Source: Agrobacterium tumefaciens (GTDB lineage Bacteria; Pseudomonadota; Alphaproteobacteria; Rhizobiales; Rhizobiaceae). From it: DNA of 64,000 nt. The position numbers and the translations under genes are program-made. This document shows positions 35,020-44,215 of this stretch, in pieces. The notes under the pieces were generated by a model. The model made no database searches and was not told the DNA's origin. It worked only from the letters and a program-made list of their open reading frames with translations. The stretch lies in NCBI GenBank assembly GCA_017744915.1, contig JAGIAH010000009.1:597852-661851 (forward strand), read 5' to 3'. The stretch's first letter is position 1. The number at the start of each line of letters is the position of its first letter.

Positions 35020-37041
35020 ATGTCGTTGAAAAATCTCCCCATTAACCTGAAGCTCATAGCCACCTTCTGTGCCTTGATGAGCGTGTGCCTGCTCGCTTCC
35101 GCGGTCGTGTTCTGGCAGACGCTGGGGAGCGAGCGTGTCACGCTCGAAAACAACGAGACCAAGGATATCATCCAGGCCGTGGATGGCGCGACGGCTGCCA
35201 TGCTGGAACAGGCCGTCAACCAGCGCGGCTTCCTGCTGTTCCGCAGCGACAGCACCTATAATGACGTGTTCGCCCAGCGCGACCTGATGCTGAAGAAGCT
35301 CAATGAAGCCCGCGCTCTCGCCGCCGGCCAGTCGGACATCCTGAAGTCCATCGATGACATGGAAAAATCTGCTACCGTGTTCTTCAAGGAACTGGCGGAA
35401 CCGCAGATTGCCGCCCGCAAGACGACGGAAGCGCCGATTTCCGAAATCATCGAGATCGGCCGCAACCAGGCGAAGGGCCAGCTCGATGGCTTCCGCGCTT
35501 CCGCTGCCAAGATCAAGGATCAGCTGAACGGCCTGTCGTCCGTCTATGCGGCCGAGCAGCAGGCCGCGGCCCTCAATCTCAAATACGCCCTTCTGGGTGG
35601 CGGCGCCGTTGCCGGTCTCCTGGCCGTCGCCCTCATCTGGGCGCTGTCGCGCTCCATCGTCACGCCGATCGTCGGCATGACGGCGGCGATGAGCCGGCTT
35701 GCCGATGGCGACATGGCCACGGAAGTTCCGGCTGTCGATCGCGGTGACGAAGTCGGCAAGATGGCGAAGGCCGTTCTGGTCTTCAAGCAGGCCGGGCTGG
35801 AAAAATCCCGCCTTGCCGGCGAAACCGAGCGCATGCGCTCGGCAACCGAGGCCGAACGCCGCCGCAACGAGGAAGAAAAGGCAAGAGACGAAGCCGCAAG
35901 CGCCTTCGCCAGCGCCGAGCTTGGCAAGGGTCTTGCCGCCCTTGCGGATGGTGATCTTTCCTATCGCATCGAAACGCCTTTTGCGCCTGCCATCGATCCT
36001 GTCCGTCTCAATTTCAACGGCGCTGTCGACAAGCTGCAGCAGGCGCTGCGCACGGTCGGCGAAAATGCCGCCGCCATCAATGCCGGTGCTTCGGAAATGT
36101 TGTCGGCTGCAGACGACCTGTCCCGCCGCACCGAACAGCAGGCGGCCTCCATCGAGGAAACTGCCGCTGCACTGGAAGAAGTCACCACCACCGTGCGTGA
36201 CAGCGCCCGCGGCGCGGAAGATGCCGGCAATCTGGTCCAGCGCGCCCGCACCGGTGCGGAAAAGTCCGGCGTCGTAGTCCGCAAGGCGGTTGCCGCCATG
36301 CGCGAGATCGAAAAATCCTCGGGCGAAATCGGCAATATCATCGGCGTGATCGACGACATCGCCTTCCAGACCAACCTGCTCGCCCTGAATGCTGGTGTGG
36401 AAGCCGCTCGTGCGGGTGATGCCGGCAAGGGTTTTGCGGTGGTTGCGCAGGAAGTCCGTGAGCTTGCCCAGCGTTCCGCCAATGCCGCCAAGGAAATCAA
36501 GACGCTGATCGGCGCTTCCAGCCAGCAGGTGGAAAACGGCGTCAATCTGGTCGACGAGACCGGCAAGGCGCTGGAACTCATCGTCGCGGAAGTCGAAGAG
36601 ATCAACGCCCATGTCAGCGCCATCGTCGTTGCCGCCCGCGAACAGGCGACCGGCCTGCAGGAAATCAATACGGCCGTGAACACCATGGATCAGGGCACGC
36701 AGCAGAACGCCGCCATGGTGGAGCAGCAGACCGCCGCCAGCCATTCCTTGGCCCGCGAGGCGGAAGCGCTGAACAGCCTGCTCGGCCAGTTCAGAATGGA
36801 CGGCATGCGCGCTGCTGTCGCGAGTGCCGGCGGATATTCGGCGCCGCGTCAGTCCTCCGCCAAGCCCGCCTTCCAGCCCGCGCCCGCCGCACCGATGCGC
36901 AAGGCGCCGGTGAAGCCTGCCTCCGCAGCTGCGCGGCCTGTCGCTTCTCCCGCCCGCGCGCTTGGCCAGAGCCTTGCCCGCGCCTTTGGCGGTGCCGCCG
37001 AGGCACCGGCCGCGAAGGATCAGGACTGGACGGAATTCTGA
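35020..37041 (+). CDS. Methyl-accepting chemotaxis protein with CheR-tether tail
   Basis: A 673-residue chemoreceptor: membrane span 1 (LIATFCALMSVCLLASAVVFW), a helical periplasmic sensor (about 35-185, CHASE3-like), span 2 (ALLGGGAVAGLLAVALIWAL), HAMP (SIVTPIVGMTAAMSRLADGD), a second HAMP-like region, and the signalling hairpin with IDDIAFQTNLLALNAGVEAARAG. The extreme C-terminus DWTEF fits the xWxxF pentapeptide to which CheR and CheB dock, after a Pro/Ala linker. ATG 35020 is chosen, with GAGAG upstream. The ligand is unknown. A strong terminator follows. Confidence 0.92.
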   Translation: MSLKNLPINLKLIATFCALMSVCLLASAVVFWQTLGSERVTLENNETKDIIQAVDGATAAMLEQAVNQRGFLLFRSDSTYNDVFAQRDLMLKKLNEARALAAGQSDILKSIDDMEKSATVFFKELAEPQIAARKTTEAPISEIIEIGRNQAKGQLDGFRASAAKIKDQLNGLSSVYAAEQQAAALNLKYALLGGGAVAGLLAVALIWALSRSIVTPIVGMTAAMSRLADGDMATEVPAVDRGDEVGKMAKAVLVFKQAGLEKSRLAGETERMRSATEAERRRNEEEKARDEAASAFASAELGKGLAALADGDLSYRIETPFAPAIDPVRLNFNGAVDKLQQALRTVGENAAAINAGASEMLSAADDLSRRTEQQAASIEETAAALEEVTTTVRDSARGAEDAGNLVQRARTGAEKSGVVVRKAVAAMREIEKSSGEIGNIIGVIDDIAFQTNLLALNAGVEAARAGDAGKGFAVVAQEVRELAQRSANAAKEIKTLIGASSQQVENGVNLVDETGKALELIVAEVEEINAHVSAIVVAAREQATGLQEINTAVNTMDQGTQQNAAMVEQQTAASHSLAREAEALNSLLGQFRMDGMRAAVASAGGYSAPRQSSAKPAFQPAPAAPMRKAPVKPASAAARPVASPARALGQSLARAFGGAAEAPAAKDQDWTEF

Positions 37042-37066
37042 GATCGTCTTTCAGACTGAGTAATGG

Positions 37067-37095
37067 AAAACGGGGCCGCAAGGCCCCGTTTTTTT
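37067..37095 (+). terminator. Intrinsic terminator of the chemoreceptor gene
   Basis: AAAACGGGGCC (37067-37077), GCAA tetraloop, and GGCCCCGTTTT (37082-37092) followed by further T residues: a very strong Rho-independent signal. Confidence 0.95.
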
Positions 37096-37122
37096 GCATC
37101 AGCTCTTGAGACGGGGACATAG

Positions 37123-38085
37123 TTACGTTCCCTGCAATCGGAACATCCGCGCGAAAAACTGCTCATCGGACAGTCGGTGAAGCAGGGCGGCAATAACGGC
37201 GGTTGCCGCAACGGCGAAAACAAGCCGCCCGACGAGAACACCATAGACATCGGCGCCCAGCGACATCACCACCAGCGTGTCTTCGATCACGCTATGGGCA
37301 AAGCCCATGAACACGCAGGAGAGAAACACCTGGCGTGGTGAGACCGCCCCCGATTGCGCCTCGCGGATCAGGAAACCCGCGCCATAAGAAATCCCCAGAA
37401 ACAGGCCGATGGCGGTGAGATGTTCCGCCTCGCCGCGAATACCGGCAAGACGCAGGAGCGGTGAAAGCGCCTTCATCATCAGCGCCAGCAGGCCGGTCAC
37501 GCGAAGGATTTCAAGTCCGAACGACAAAGCGAGAAGGATGACAAACATCCAGACCATGGTTTCCCCGAGACCGAGGAAATAACCCGTCCAATCGGGTGTG
37601 GCGCCCATTGCGATCCAGGCCGGGTTCACCGGGGCGGACAGCCATCCCGTGGCTTCCAGAATCTGGTGCAGGAGAAACGCATAAAGCAGGCCGCCGGCGA
37701 TGCGCAGCAGCGTGGAAACGAGCATGCCCGGTCCCGCCTTGGCGATGATCTTCTGTTCGATGGGCAGGGCATGCGCAAAGAGGATGAGTGCGGAAAAAAC
37801 GGTGATATCCGCGACGCTCAATGACGATGCGGGAACGAGGGTGAAGATGAGCGGCACCGCCCCCCATATGCCGACCAGCATGGCCGTCAGCCAGGCAAGA
37901 CCGAGCTCCGGGGGAAGTCCGATAAGGTTCATGACGGGCGCAAAGGCAGGCGCCACCGCCTCGATTGCCCCCATTCTCGATAAAACTTCGGTCAATATGG
38001 CGATCGGAACCGTGATCCGCACGAGCACCCAGTAAATTCCGAGCGTTTCCCGCGTTTTCTGCCGGACGGTTGCGAAAAATGGCAT
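37123..38085 (-). CDS. Membrane protein with nucleoside-recognition (Gate) domains
   Basis: A 320-residue polytopic protein with about eight spans and two Gate/SpmA-SpmB-like repeats (AVAPAFAPVMNLIGLPPELGLAWLTAMLVGIWG and ALSPLLRLAGIRGEAEHLTAIGLFLGISYGAG). This fold is found in nucleoside transporters and spore maturation proteins. ATG 38085 has GGGAG upstream. It is divergent from an Lrp-family regulator with a perfect palindrome between, which points to transport of an amino acid or a related compound. No substrate can be given. Confidence 0.75.
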   Translation of the reverse strand: MPFFATVRQKTRETLGIYWVLVRITVPIAILTEVLSRMGAIEAVAPAFAPVMNLIGLPPELGLAWLTAMLVGIWGAVPLIFTLVPASSLSVADITVFSALILFAHALPIEQKIIAKAGPGMLVSTLLRIAGGLLYAFLLHQILEATGWLSAPVNPAWIAMGATPDWTGYFLGLGETMVWMFVILLALSFGLEILRVTGLLALMMKALSPLLRLAGIRGEAEHLTAIGLFLGISYGAGFLIREAQSGAVSPRQVFLSCVFMGFAHSVIEDTLVVMSLGADVYGVLVGRLVFAVAATAVIAALLHRLSDEQFFARMFRLQGT

Positions 38086-38160
38086 GTGAGACTCCCTGAA
38101 GGTTTGTCCCTTTTCTCTAGGCTGAAGCCATTCGCATTTGTGGTCAAAGATTGCACTATC

Positions 38161-38177
38161 TTGCAATTTTATTGCAA
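38161..38177. promoter_or_regulatory. Putative Lrp-type operator (17-bp palindrome)
   Basis: TTGCAATTTTATTGCAA is a perfect palindrome with 7-bp arms around TTT, in the 120-bp gap between the divergent Gate protein and Lrp genes. Lrp/AsnC regulators bind such AT-rich palindromes. Confidence 0.55.
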
Positions 38178-38205
38178 ATCGGCCGCAGGTGGATATGCTG
38201 CCGGT

Positions 38206-38658
38206 ATGGATCGGATCGACCTGAAACTTCTGAATCTTTTGCAGAACGATGCATCGCGCACCAATGTGGATATGGCCGATGAGGTGGGGCTGTCCCCTTC
38301 CAGCTGCCTGCGTCGTCTACAACGGCTGCGCAAATCGGGCGTGATCGACCGCATTGTCGCGATCCTCAATCCCGCCAAGGCGGGGCGCGTCCTCAAGGCG
38401 CTGGTGACGGTGGAGCTGAAACTGCATGGCGAGCAGCATATGCGCCGCTTTCTGGATATTGCGAGCGCCGAAGAGGCGGTGTCGCAAGCCTATGCGGTCA
38501 CCGGCGCGAGCGATGTCGTGCTGATGCTGCGGCTGCGCGACATGGAGGAATTCGACGCGCTCTGCGACCGGCTGTTCCGCGACCAGCACAATGTCGCGCG
38601 CTTCTTCACCATGGTCGTCATCAAGACGGCGAAAGAGGAAACCGCGATCCGGCTTTAA
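38206..38658 (+). CDS. Lrp/AsnC-family transcriptional regulator
   Basis: A 150-residue regulator: N-terminal helix-turn-helix (DRIDLKLLNLLQNDASRTNVDMADEVGLSPSSCLRRLQRL) and the C-terminal RAM/ACT-like effector domain (about 65-145, with SQAYAVTGASDVVLML). ATG 38206 marks the family N-terminus. It is divergent from the Gate membrane protein and followed after 38 nt by an ACT-domain gene, so these three probably form one regulated unit around an amino-acid ligand (inference). Confidence 0.88.
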   Translation: MDRIDLKLLNLLQNDASRTNVDMADEVGLSPSSCLRRLQRLRKSGVIDRIVAILNPAKAGRVLKALVTVELKLHGEQHMRRFLDIASAEEAVSQAYAVTGASDVVLMLRLRDMEEFDALCDRLFRDQHNVARFFTMVVIKTAKEETAIRL

Positions 38659-38696
38659 CCGGAACCGTCGCGGTTTTTCAGAAAGGTAATTTCCAG

Positions 38697-39080
38697 ATGG
38701 CGCCTCGCGTTAAACTGAAAATTCTGGATGGTTCCTATGGAATTGCCCGGCTTGCTGCGTCCGAGGCCATTCCGGCATGGGCCGATGGTGGCGGGTTTGT
38801 CAGTATCACCCGGACCGATGACGAACTTTCCGTCGTCTGCAGGACAGATCGCATACCGCAGGATGTGCGGGTTGATCCGGGTTGGTCGTGTTTCAAGTTT
38901 CAGGGTCCGTTTGCCTTTGATGAGACCGGCATCGTTCTGTCGGTCATCGAACCGTTGTCGACCAATGGAATAGGAATATTCGTGGTTTCGACTTTCGATG
39001 GCGACCACCTGCTGGTGAAATCGAATGATCTGAAGAAAACGGTCGACCTCTTGGCAAATGCAGGGCATTCACTCCTTTAA
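38697..39080 (+). CDS. Small ACT-domain protein
   Basis: A 127-residue protein with ACT-like folds: an N-terminal half with LKILDGSYGIARLAASEAIPAW and SITRTDDELSVVCRTD, and a C-terminal half with GIVLSVIEPLSTNGIGIFVVSTFDGDHLLVKS, the classic ligand-loop form. It has no catalytic domain, so it likely binds an amino acid as a sensor. Position after the Lrp gene fits such a role. GAAAGG lies upstream of the ATG. Confidence 0.75.
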   Translation: MAPRVKLKILDGSYGIARLAASEAIPAWADGGGFVSITRTDDELSVVCRTDRIPQDVRVDPGWSCFKFQGPFAFDETGIVLSVIEPLSTNGIGIFVVSTFDGDHLLVKSNDLKKTVDLLANAGHSLL

Positions 39081-39121
39081 AAATCCATTTTGCCACGACG
39101 GCTTTTCTGAAGAGGTGCGTT

Positions 39122-39493
39122 TTGAACAGTGAAATCGAACTCCCGGTGCAACAGCAGCTGGAGGCCTATAATGCCCGCGACATCGATGCATTCATGGCCT
39201 GGTGGGCGGATGATTGTCAGTATTATGCCTTCCCGACGACGCTTCTGGCAGGAAGTGCGGCAGAGATACGAGCGCGCCACATCGAGCGCTTCAAGGAGCC
39301 GGATCTGCACGGGGAACTGCTGACGCGCGTTATTGTCGGAAATGTCGTCATCGACCACGAAACGGTCACGCGGAACTTTCCGGAAGGAAAGGGAGAGGTC
39401 GACGTTGCCTGCATTTATGAAGTCGAAAACGGCAGGATCGCCAAGGCGTGGTTCAAAATAGGCGAGCCGCGGATATTGTCGCAAAAATCCTAA
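39122..39493 (+). CDS. NTF2-like (SnoaL-type) protein
   Basis: A 123-residue protein of the cone-shaped NTF2-like fold: QQLEAYNARDIDAFMAWWADD at the N-terminus and RIAKAWFKIGEPRIL at the end are typical of the steroid delta-isomerase/SnoaL group. The TTG at 39122 is the likely start, with AGAGGTG 4-5 nt upstream. Such proteins are diverse small-molecule enzymes or binders, and the role here is unknown. A terminator-like hairpin separates it from the convergent gene. Confidence 0.7.
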   Translation: MNSEIELPVQQQLEAYNARDIDAFMAWWADDCQYYAFPTTLLAGSAAEIRARHIERFKEPDLHGELLTRVIVGNVVIDHETVTRNFPEGKGEVDVACIYEVENGRIAKAWFKIGEPRILSQKS

Positions 39494-39505
39494 CGTGGGC
39501 AGAGG

Positions 39506-39529
39506 ACCCGCGCCTCGTGCGCGGGGTTT
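39506..39529. terminator. Hairpin between convergent NTF2-like and ABM genes
   Basis: ACCCGCGC (39506-39513) pairs with GCGCGGGGT (39519-39527, one bulged G) and is followed by TTTCTTC. It can end transcription of the NTF2-like gene. Confidence 0.65.
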
Positions 39530-39546
39530 CTTCGCGGTCCATTTTG

Positions 39547-39855
39547 TTATGCCGCGTGATCGGCCCGCATGGGATGCCAGACGGAAATATCCCGCGGCGC
39601 ATCCAGAAGATCGGGCAGGGCGTCATGCCATGCCTGCCGATAGGGGCGGTTGATCTGAACGTCGATGACGTCCTGATGGTCGCTCCAGGTCTCGTGCAGC
39701 AGGAAGCGGTTCTCGTCTGCGCCATCCCGGTGCAGGGTTGCGTTCAAGAAGGTCTTTTCGTGCCGCATGGCGTCGAGCAGCGCGTTCAGCAATTCTAGAA
39801 AACGCTCGCGCTGGCCGGGGCGCACCTGAAAGCCAATGAGATAGGTGGTGTGCAC
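39547..39855 (-). CDS. ABM-domain quinol monooxygenase-like protein
   Basis: A 102-residue antibiotic-biosynthesis-monooxygenase (ABM) protein: ferredoxin-like fold with IGFQVRPGQRERFLELLNALLDAM, TLHRDGADENRFLLHETWSDHQ and a C-terminal part HP. Relatives such as YgiN oxidise quinols without cofactor. It starts 5 nt after the XRE regulator gene, so the two are co-transcribed. The substrate is unknown. Confidence 0.75.
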   Translation of the reverse strand: MHTTYLIGFQVRPGQRERFLELLNALLDAMRHEKTFLNATLHRDGADENRFLLHETWSDHQDVIDVQINRPYRQAWHDALPDLLDAPRDISVWHPMRADHAA

Positions 39856-39860
39856 GGGTC

Positions 39861-40655
39861 TTACTCCTTGGTGCCTTGCATCAGTGCCACGCGGGTTTCA
39901 GCATCGGCGGGGTAGAAACATTCCAGCACCAGTTCCGACAGCGTCACATCCGTCGCCGTGCCGAAAACCGTTGTGGTTGAAATGAAGCTCAGTATAGAGC
40001 CCGAAGACGGATCACGAAGCTGGAACGGTATTGCCAAGGGATCTGCTCTGGCGGCATGGGCCGGAAGCTTCGGCGCGGGATAGGCCGCAAGCTCCGCATG
40101 CAGGCGGGAAAGCACCACGTCTCCGGTTTCTTCCACCTGTCGTTTCAGCCGTTCAAGCAGATGGTGCCGCCATTCGGCAAGGTTGACGATGCGGGAACTC
40201 AGGCCATCCGGATGCAGGCTCAGTCGCAGCGCATTCAGGGGCGGCTGAAGCAGGTCCCCGGAAACGCCGGCGAGCAACGACGTGATCGCATCATTGGCGA
40301 GAACAACATTCCAGTGCCGGTCGACGGCAAGGGCGGGGAAGGGCATGTGCCCATGCACGACGGTTTCGACGGCTTGCCGGGCTGCCGCCATATCAGGCGC
40401 ATCCAGCGATCGTTCGGAATGGACAGGCGCATAACCCGCCGCCAGCATCAGCCGGTTGGCGGCGCGGGCGGGCATTGAAAGCTGTTCCGCCAGCCTCACC
40501 AGCATTTCGCGGCTGGGGGACGAGCGCCCGCTTTCGACAAAACTCAGGTGACGTGCGGATATTTCAGCCTCTACCGCCAGATCGAGCTGGCTCAATCTGC
40601 GACGGGCTCGCCATTCCTTTAGCACCTGGCCGACATGTTCTCGATGATGTGTCAT
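39861..40655 (-). CDS. XRE-family regulator with MmyB-like sensor domain
   Basis: A 264-residue regulator: an N-terminal helix-turn-helix (VGQVLKEWRARRRLSQLDLAVEAEISARHLSFVESGRSSPSREML) and a C-terminal PAS-like MmyB ligand domain (about 95-260, with ALAVDRHWNVVLANDAI). MmyB-type proteins bind fatty acids or similar lipids. ATG 40655 begins the conserved part. It is divergent from an NTF2-like gene across a perfect palindrome, and is followed by the ABM gene. Confidence 0.85.
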   Translation of the reverse strand: MTHHREHVGQVLKEWRARRRLSQLDLAVEAEISARHLSFVESGRSSPSREMLVRLAEQLSMPARAANRLMLAAGYAPVHSERSLDAPDMAAARQAVETVVHGHMPFPALAVDRHWNVVLANDAITSLLAGVSGDLLQPPLNALRLSLHPDGLSSRIVNLAEWRHHLLERLKRQVEETGDVVLSRLHAELAAYPAPKLPAHAARADPLAIPFQLRDPSSGSILSFISTTTVFGTATDVTLSELVLECFYPADAETRVALMQGTKE

Positions 40656-40689
40656 GCCCCGCAACCTAGCAGAAGATATCGCCAATGCG

Positions 40690-40706
40690 ATTACCTCGCA
40701 GGTAAT
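40690..40706. promoter_or_regulatory. Putative operator of the XRE regulator
   Basis: ATTACCTCGCAGGTAAT has perfect 7-bp arms around CGC, between the divergent XRE and NTF2-like genes (35 nt and 57 nt from their starts). It is the clear candidate for autoregulation and for control of both directions. Confidence 0.65.
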
Positions 40707-40762
40707 TGTTCTGCTTCCCCATCCCCGCCATGCTCAGGCCGTCAACCCAAAGGAGCGCAATC

Positions 40763-41125
40763 ATGACACAACATCTCGCAATCGCCGAAACCTATCTCGC
40801 GGTCTGGAACGAGGAAGACGGCGAACGCCGCAGGCAGCTGATCGGCAAGGCATGGGCGGAAACGGCCCGTTATATCGACCCCCTGATGCAGGGTGAGGGC
40901 CAGAAGGGAATAGCCGCGATGATCGAGGCGGCGCGGCAGAAATTTCCGGGTTATCGCTTCGTGCTCACCGGCACCCCGGATGGCCACGGCGATTTCACCC
41001 GTTTCTCATGGCGCCTGATTTCGCCCGATGGAGACGATGTCGCTGGCGGTACCGATGTCGTCAGCCGCGATGCCGACGGACGGATCGACAATGTCGTCGG
41101 TTTCCTTGATGGCGCGGCGGCATAA
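40763..41125 (+). CDS. NTF2-like protein controlled with the XRE regulator
   Basis: A 120-residue NTF2-like protein (AIAETYLAVWNEEDGERRRQLIGKAWAETARYIDPLMQG; closing DADGRIDNVVGFLD) of the SnoaL type. AAAGGAG lies before ATG 40763. Its divergent position to the MmyB-type regulator and ABM monooxygenase suggests one small-molecule (perhaps quinone or lipid) response unit; that is inference. It is a different subgroup from the NTF2-like gene at 39.1 kb. Confidence 0.75.
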   Translation: MTQHLAIAETYLAVWNEEDGERRRQLIGKAWAETARYIDPLMQGEGQKGIAAMIEAARQKFPGYRFVLTGTPDGHGDFTRFSWRLISPDGDDVAGGTDVVSRDADGRIDNVVGFLDGAAA

Positions 41126-41181
41126 AACAGTGAGGAGGGGCGGGATCATCTGCCCGCCTCCTTCACCTCGGGAAGCTTGCT

Positions 41182-43092
41182 TCAGCCCGCAAAACCCACG
41201 CCGGCCTGACGCTGGCCAAGCGCATCGAACACGGTGGAAACGATGCCGGCGCGGTCGAGGCCGGCATTGGCATACATGGTCTCGGGCTTGGCCTGTTCCA
41301 CCCACTGGTCGGGCAGGGTCAGCGTCCGGACCTTGGGTCCATGGTCGAGCAGGCCGGCGCTGGCCATGAAATGCAGCACATGCGCGCCAAAACCGCCAAC
41401 GGAACCTTCCTCGATCGTCACCAGAACCTCATGATGGGCGGCAAGCTGGCGGATAAGGTCGAGATCGAGCGGCTTGGCGAAGCGCGCATCGGCAACCGTC
41501 GTCGAAAGTCCGGCGGCATCGAGATCTTCGGCGGCCGCAAGACATTCCGCCAACCGGGTACCGAAGGAAAGGAGGGCAACCTTGGTGCCTTCCTTGATGA
41601 TGCGGCCCTTGCCGATCTGGAGAATCTCGCCGCGGGCAGGCATTTCGACGCCGACGCCTTCGCCGCGCGGATAACGGAAGGAAATCGGGCCTTCATCGTA
41701 AGCCGCCGCCGTGCGGACCATATGTTTCAGCTCCGCCTCGTCGGCCGCCGCCATCACCACCATGCCGGGCAGGGTGGCAAGGAACGTCGTGTCGAAGGAG
41801 CCCGCATGGGTCGGTCCGTCGGCACCGACAAAACCGGCACGGTCGATCGGGAAGCGCACCGGCAGGCTCTGGATCGCCACATCATGCACCAGCTGGTCGT
41901 AACCGCGTTGCAGGAAGGTGGAATAAAGCGCGCAGAACGGCTTGTAACCGTCAGCCGCAAGCCCCGCCGCAAAGGTGACGGCATGCTGCTCGGCAATGCC
42001 GACATCGAAGGTGCGAGACGGGAAAAGCTCGGCCATCTTGTCGAGGCCGGTACCATTCGGCATGGCGGCCGTCACACCGATGATCTTGTCGTCGAGGGTG
42101 GCTTCCTGGATCAGCGCTTCGGCAAAGACGCTGGTATAGCTCGGCGCATTCGGCTTGGCTTTCGCCTGCGCGCCGGTGATGACGTCGAACTTGTTGACGC
42201 CGTGATATTTATCCGCTGCCGCTTCCGCCGGCGCGTACCCCTTGCCCTTCTGCGTCACCACATGGATGAGGACAGGGCCCTTCTGGTTGTCGCGCACATT
42301 GCGCAATACCGGCAGCAGGTGATCGAAGGAATGACCGTCGATCGGGCCGATGTGATAAAAGCCAAGCTCCTCGAACAGCGTGCCGCCGGTCACATAACCG
42401 CGTGCATGGGTCACGGCGCGGGTAATGGCGCGGTCGATGGTCTTGCCGAGATAGGCCGTCAGTTTCTTGCCGAAATCGCGGAAGCCCATATAGGTGCGGC
42501 CGGAGGCGAGGCGTGCCAGATAAGCGCTCATCGCGCCCGTCGGCGGCGCAATCGACATATCGTTGTCGTTGAGGATGACGATCAGCCGCGCATCGAGCGC
42601 GCCGGCATTGTTCAATGCTTCAAACGCCATGCCCGCCGACATCGAGCCGTCGCCGATCACGGCGATCACCTTACGGTCGCTGCCGTCCAGCCCCGCCGCC
42701 ACGGCCATGCCGAGGCCGGCGGAAATGGAGGTGGAGGAATGGCCGGCGCCAAAATCGTCATATTCGCTTTCGGCCCGCCGGGTGAAACCGGAAAGGCCGC
42801 CTTCCTGGCGCAGCGTGCGGATGCGCTCGCGCCGGCCGGTCAGGATCTTGTGCGGATAACATTGGTGGCCGACATCGAAGATCAACCGGTCTTCGGGCGT
42901 GTTGAAAACCTTGTGAATGGCAATCGTCAATTCCACCACGCCGAGGCCGGCACCCAGATGGCCACCGGTCTTCGACACGGCATCAATCATCTCGTCGCGC
43001 AGTTCCCGTGCCAGTTCCGGCAGGTCGCGATCATCGATCTCCTTGAGATCGGAGGGAAAATTCACCCGGTCGAGCAATGGTGTCTGTGGCAT
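41182..43092 (-). CDS. dxs: 1-deoxy-D-xylulose-5-phosphate synthase
   Basis: A 636-residue thiamine-diphosphate enzyme that condenses pyruvate and glyceraldehyde 3-phosphate, the first step of the MEP route to isoprenoids. Motifs: [21 protein letters not shown], the ThDP site [18 protein letters not shown] ... NDNDMSI, then [13 protein letters not shown] and the transketolase C-domain. ATG 43092 is used; a TTG at 43101 with AAAAGG 8 nt before is an equal choice. It is a single-copy housekeeping gene. Confidence 0.96.
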   Translation of the reverse strand: MPQTPLLDRVNFPSDLKEIDDRDLPELARELRDEMIDAVSKTGGHLGAGLGVVELTIAIHKVFNTPEDRLIFDVGHQCYPHKILTGRRERIRTLRQEGGLSGFTRRAESEYDDFGAGHSSTSISAGLGMAVAAGLDGSDRKVIAVIGDGSMSAGMAFEALNNAGALDARLIVILNDNDMSIAPPTGAMSAYLARLASGRTYMGFRDFGKKLTAYLGKTIDRAITRAVTHARGYVTGGTLFEELGFYHIGPIDGHSFDHLLPVLRNVRDNQKGPVLIHVVTQKGKGYAPAEAAADKYHGVNKFDVITGAQAKAKPNAPSYTSVFAEALIQEATLDDKIIGVTAAMPNGTGLDKMAELFPSRTFDVGIAEQHAVTFAAGLAADGYKPFCALYSTFLQRGYDQLVHDVAIQSLPVRFPIDRAGFVGADGPTHAGSFDTTFLATLPGMVVMAAADEAELKHMVRTAAAYDEGPISFRYPRGEGVGVEMPARGEILQIGKGRIIKEGTKVALLSFGTRLAECLAAAEDLDAAGLSTTVADARFAKPLDLDLIRQLAAHHEVLVTIEEGSVGGFGAHVLHFMASAGLLDHGPKVRTLTLPDQWVEQAKPETMYANAGLDRAGIVSTVFDALGQRQAGVGFAG

Positions 43093-43190
43093 TCCGGTCA
43101 ATCGTTCGGCCTTTTCTGGTGGTCCGCAGGGCAACCTCCGCCGCGAAAGCCGGCGGGTCAGCCCTGCATGTCGTACACTTCTATAGAATT

Positions 43191-44114
43191 TCAACCTTCC
43201 GGCAAAGGGACAAACTCTTCTTCGTCGCCGGGAACGATATCGAAGCGTCCGGTTCTCCACTCCTGTTTGGCCTGTTCTATGCGTTCTTTTGATGACGAAA
43301 CGAAGTTCCACCAGATGTAACGGCGCTGGTTGAGCGCCGCTCCGCCGAAGATCATGATATGACAGCCATTGCTGCCGGCCTGCAGCGTGATGTCGTCACC
43401 CGGCCGGAAGACGAGAAGCTGGTCGGCGGCGAAGATATCGCCGGCCACATCGAGCGAACCGGACAGAATATAGATCGCCCGTTCCTCATGATCGGCGGAG
43501 AAGGGGAATTTCACGCCCGGCTCCAGCGAAAGGTCGACATAAAGCGTATCGGTAAAGGCCGAAACCGGGGAGGTGAGGCCTTCGAATTCGCCGATCACCA
43601 CCCGGCCGGAGGCACCCTTCAGATCGATCAGCGGCATGTCTTCCTTGGCCGTATGGGCAAAGGCGGGGGCGATTTCTTCCATATTGTCTGGCAGGGCAAG
43701 CCACGTCTGCAGGCCGGACATGGAAAGCGGATGGCCACGCAGATTTTCCGGCGTGCGTTCCGAATGCACGATACCACGCCCGGCCGTCATCAGGTTGATA
43801 TCGCCGGGGCGGATGACGAGTTCGGTGCCGAGACTGTCGCGGTGCTTGATTTCCCCGTCGAACAGATAGGTGACGGTGGAAAGCCCGATGTGTGGATGCG
43901 GTTTGACGTCCAGCGCCTCTCCCGCCTTCAGGATCGCCGGGCCCATGCGGTCGAAAAAGATGAAGGGACCGACAAGCCGCCGCTGCCGCGTGGGCAACGC
44001 GCGACGCACCGCAAAGCCGCCAATATCGCTGGTACGGGGAATGATGAGGTTCTCGATGGCATCGCAGGCAAAAGCATCACCCGCGACAGGATCGTTACCG
44101 GGAAAGAAGGACAT
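43191..44114 (-). CDS. Pirin-family protein
   Basis: A 307-residue bicupin of the pirin family. The N-cupin has metal ligands His73, His75 ([23 protein letters not shown]) and His91, with a fourth His/Glu in GRGIVHSE. The C-cupin (from about 160) has no clear metal site. Bacterial pirins include quercetin dioxygenases and redox-linked regulators; the role here is open. It is inserted between xseB and dxs, which usually adjoin in relatives (inference from memory). Confidence 0.88.
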   Translation of the reverse strand: MSFFPGNDPVAGDAFACDAIENLIIPRTSDIGGFAVRRALPTRQRRLVGPFIFFDRMGPAILKAGEALDVKPHPHIGLSTVTYLFDGEIKHRDSLGTELVIRPGDINLMTAGRGIVHSERTPENLRGHPLSMSGLQTWLALPDNMEEIAPAFAHTAKEDMPLIDLKGASGRVVIGEFEGLTSPVSAFTDTLYVDLSLEPGVKFPFSADHEERAIYILSGSLDVAGDIFAADQLLVFRPGDDITLQAGSNGCHIMIFGGAALNQRRYIWWNFVSSSKERIEQAKQEWRTGRFDIVPGDEEEFVPLPEG

Positions 44115-44215
44115 GGCTTGCTCCTCGTAGCGTTACACGAAAGCTTACCACGAACGGAACGGGGTGGGAGCGTCGGAATGGTGAACGCAGCGTCACACCG
44201 TTCAACAGGACGTGT

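Noticed and set aside
34639..36744. A 701-codon minus-strand frame opposite the chemoreceptor
   Set aside because: Shadow; the chemoreceptor has full HAMP and signalling motifs, and this frame also crosses tlyA.
41341..43320. A 659-codon plus-strand frame opposite dxs
   Set aside because: Antisense shadow of an essential conserved gene.
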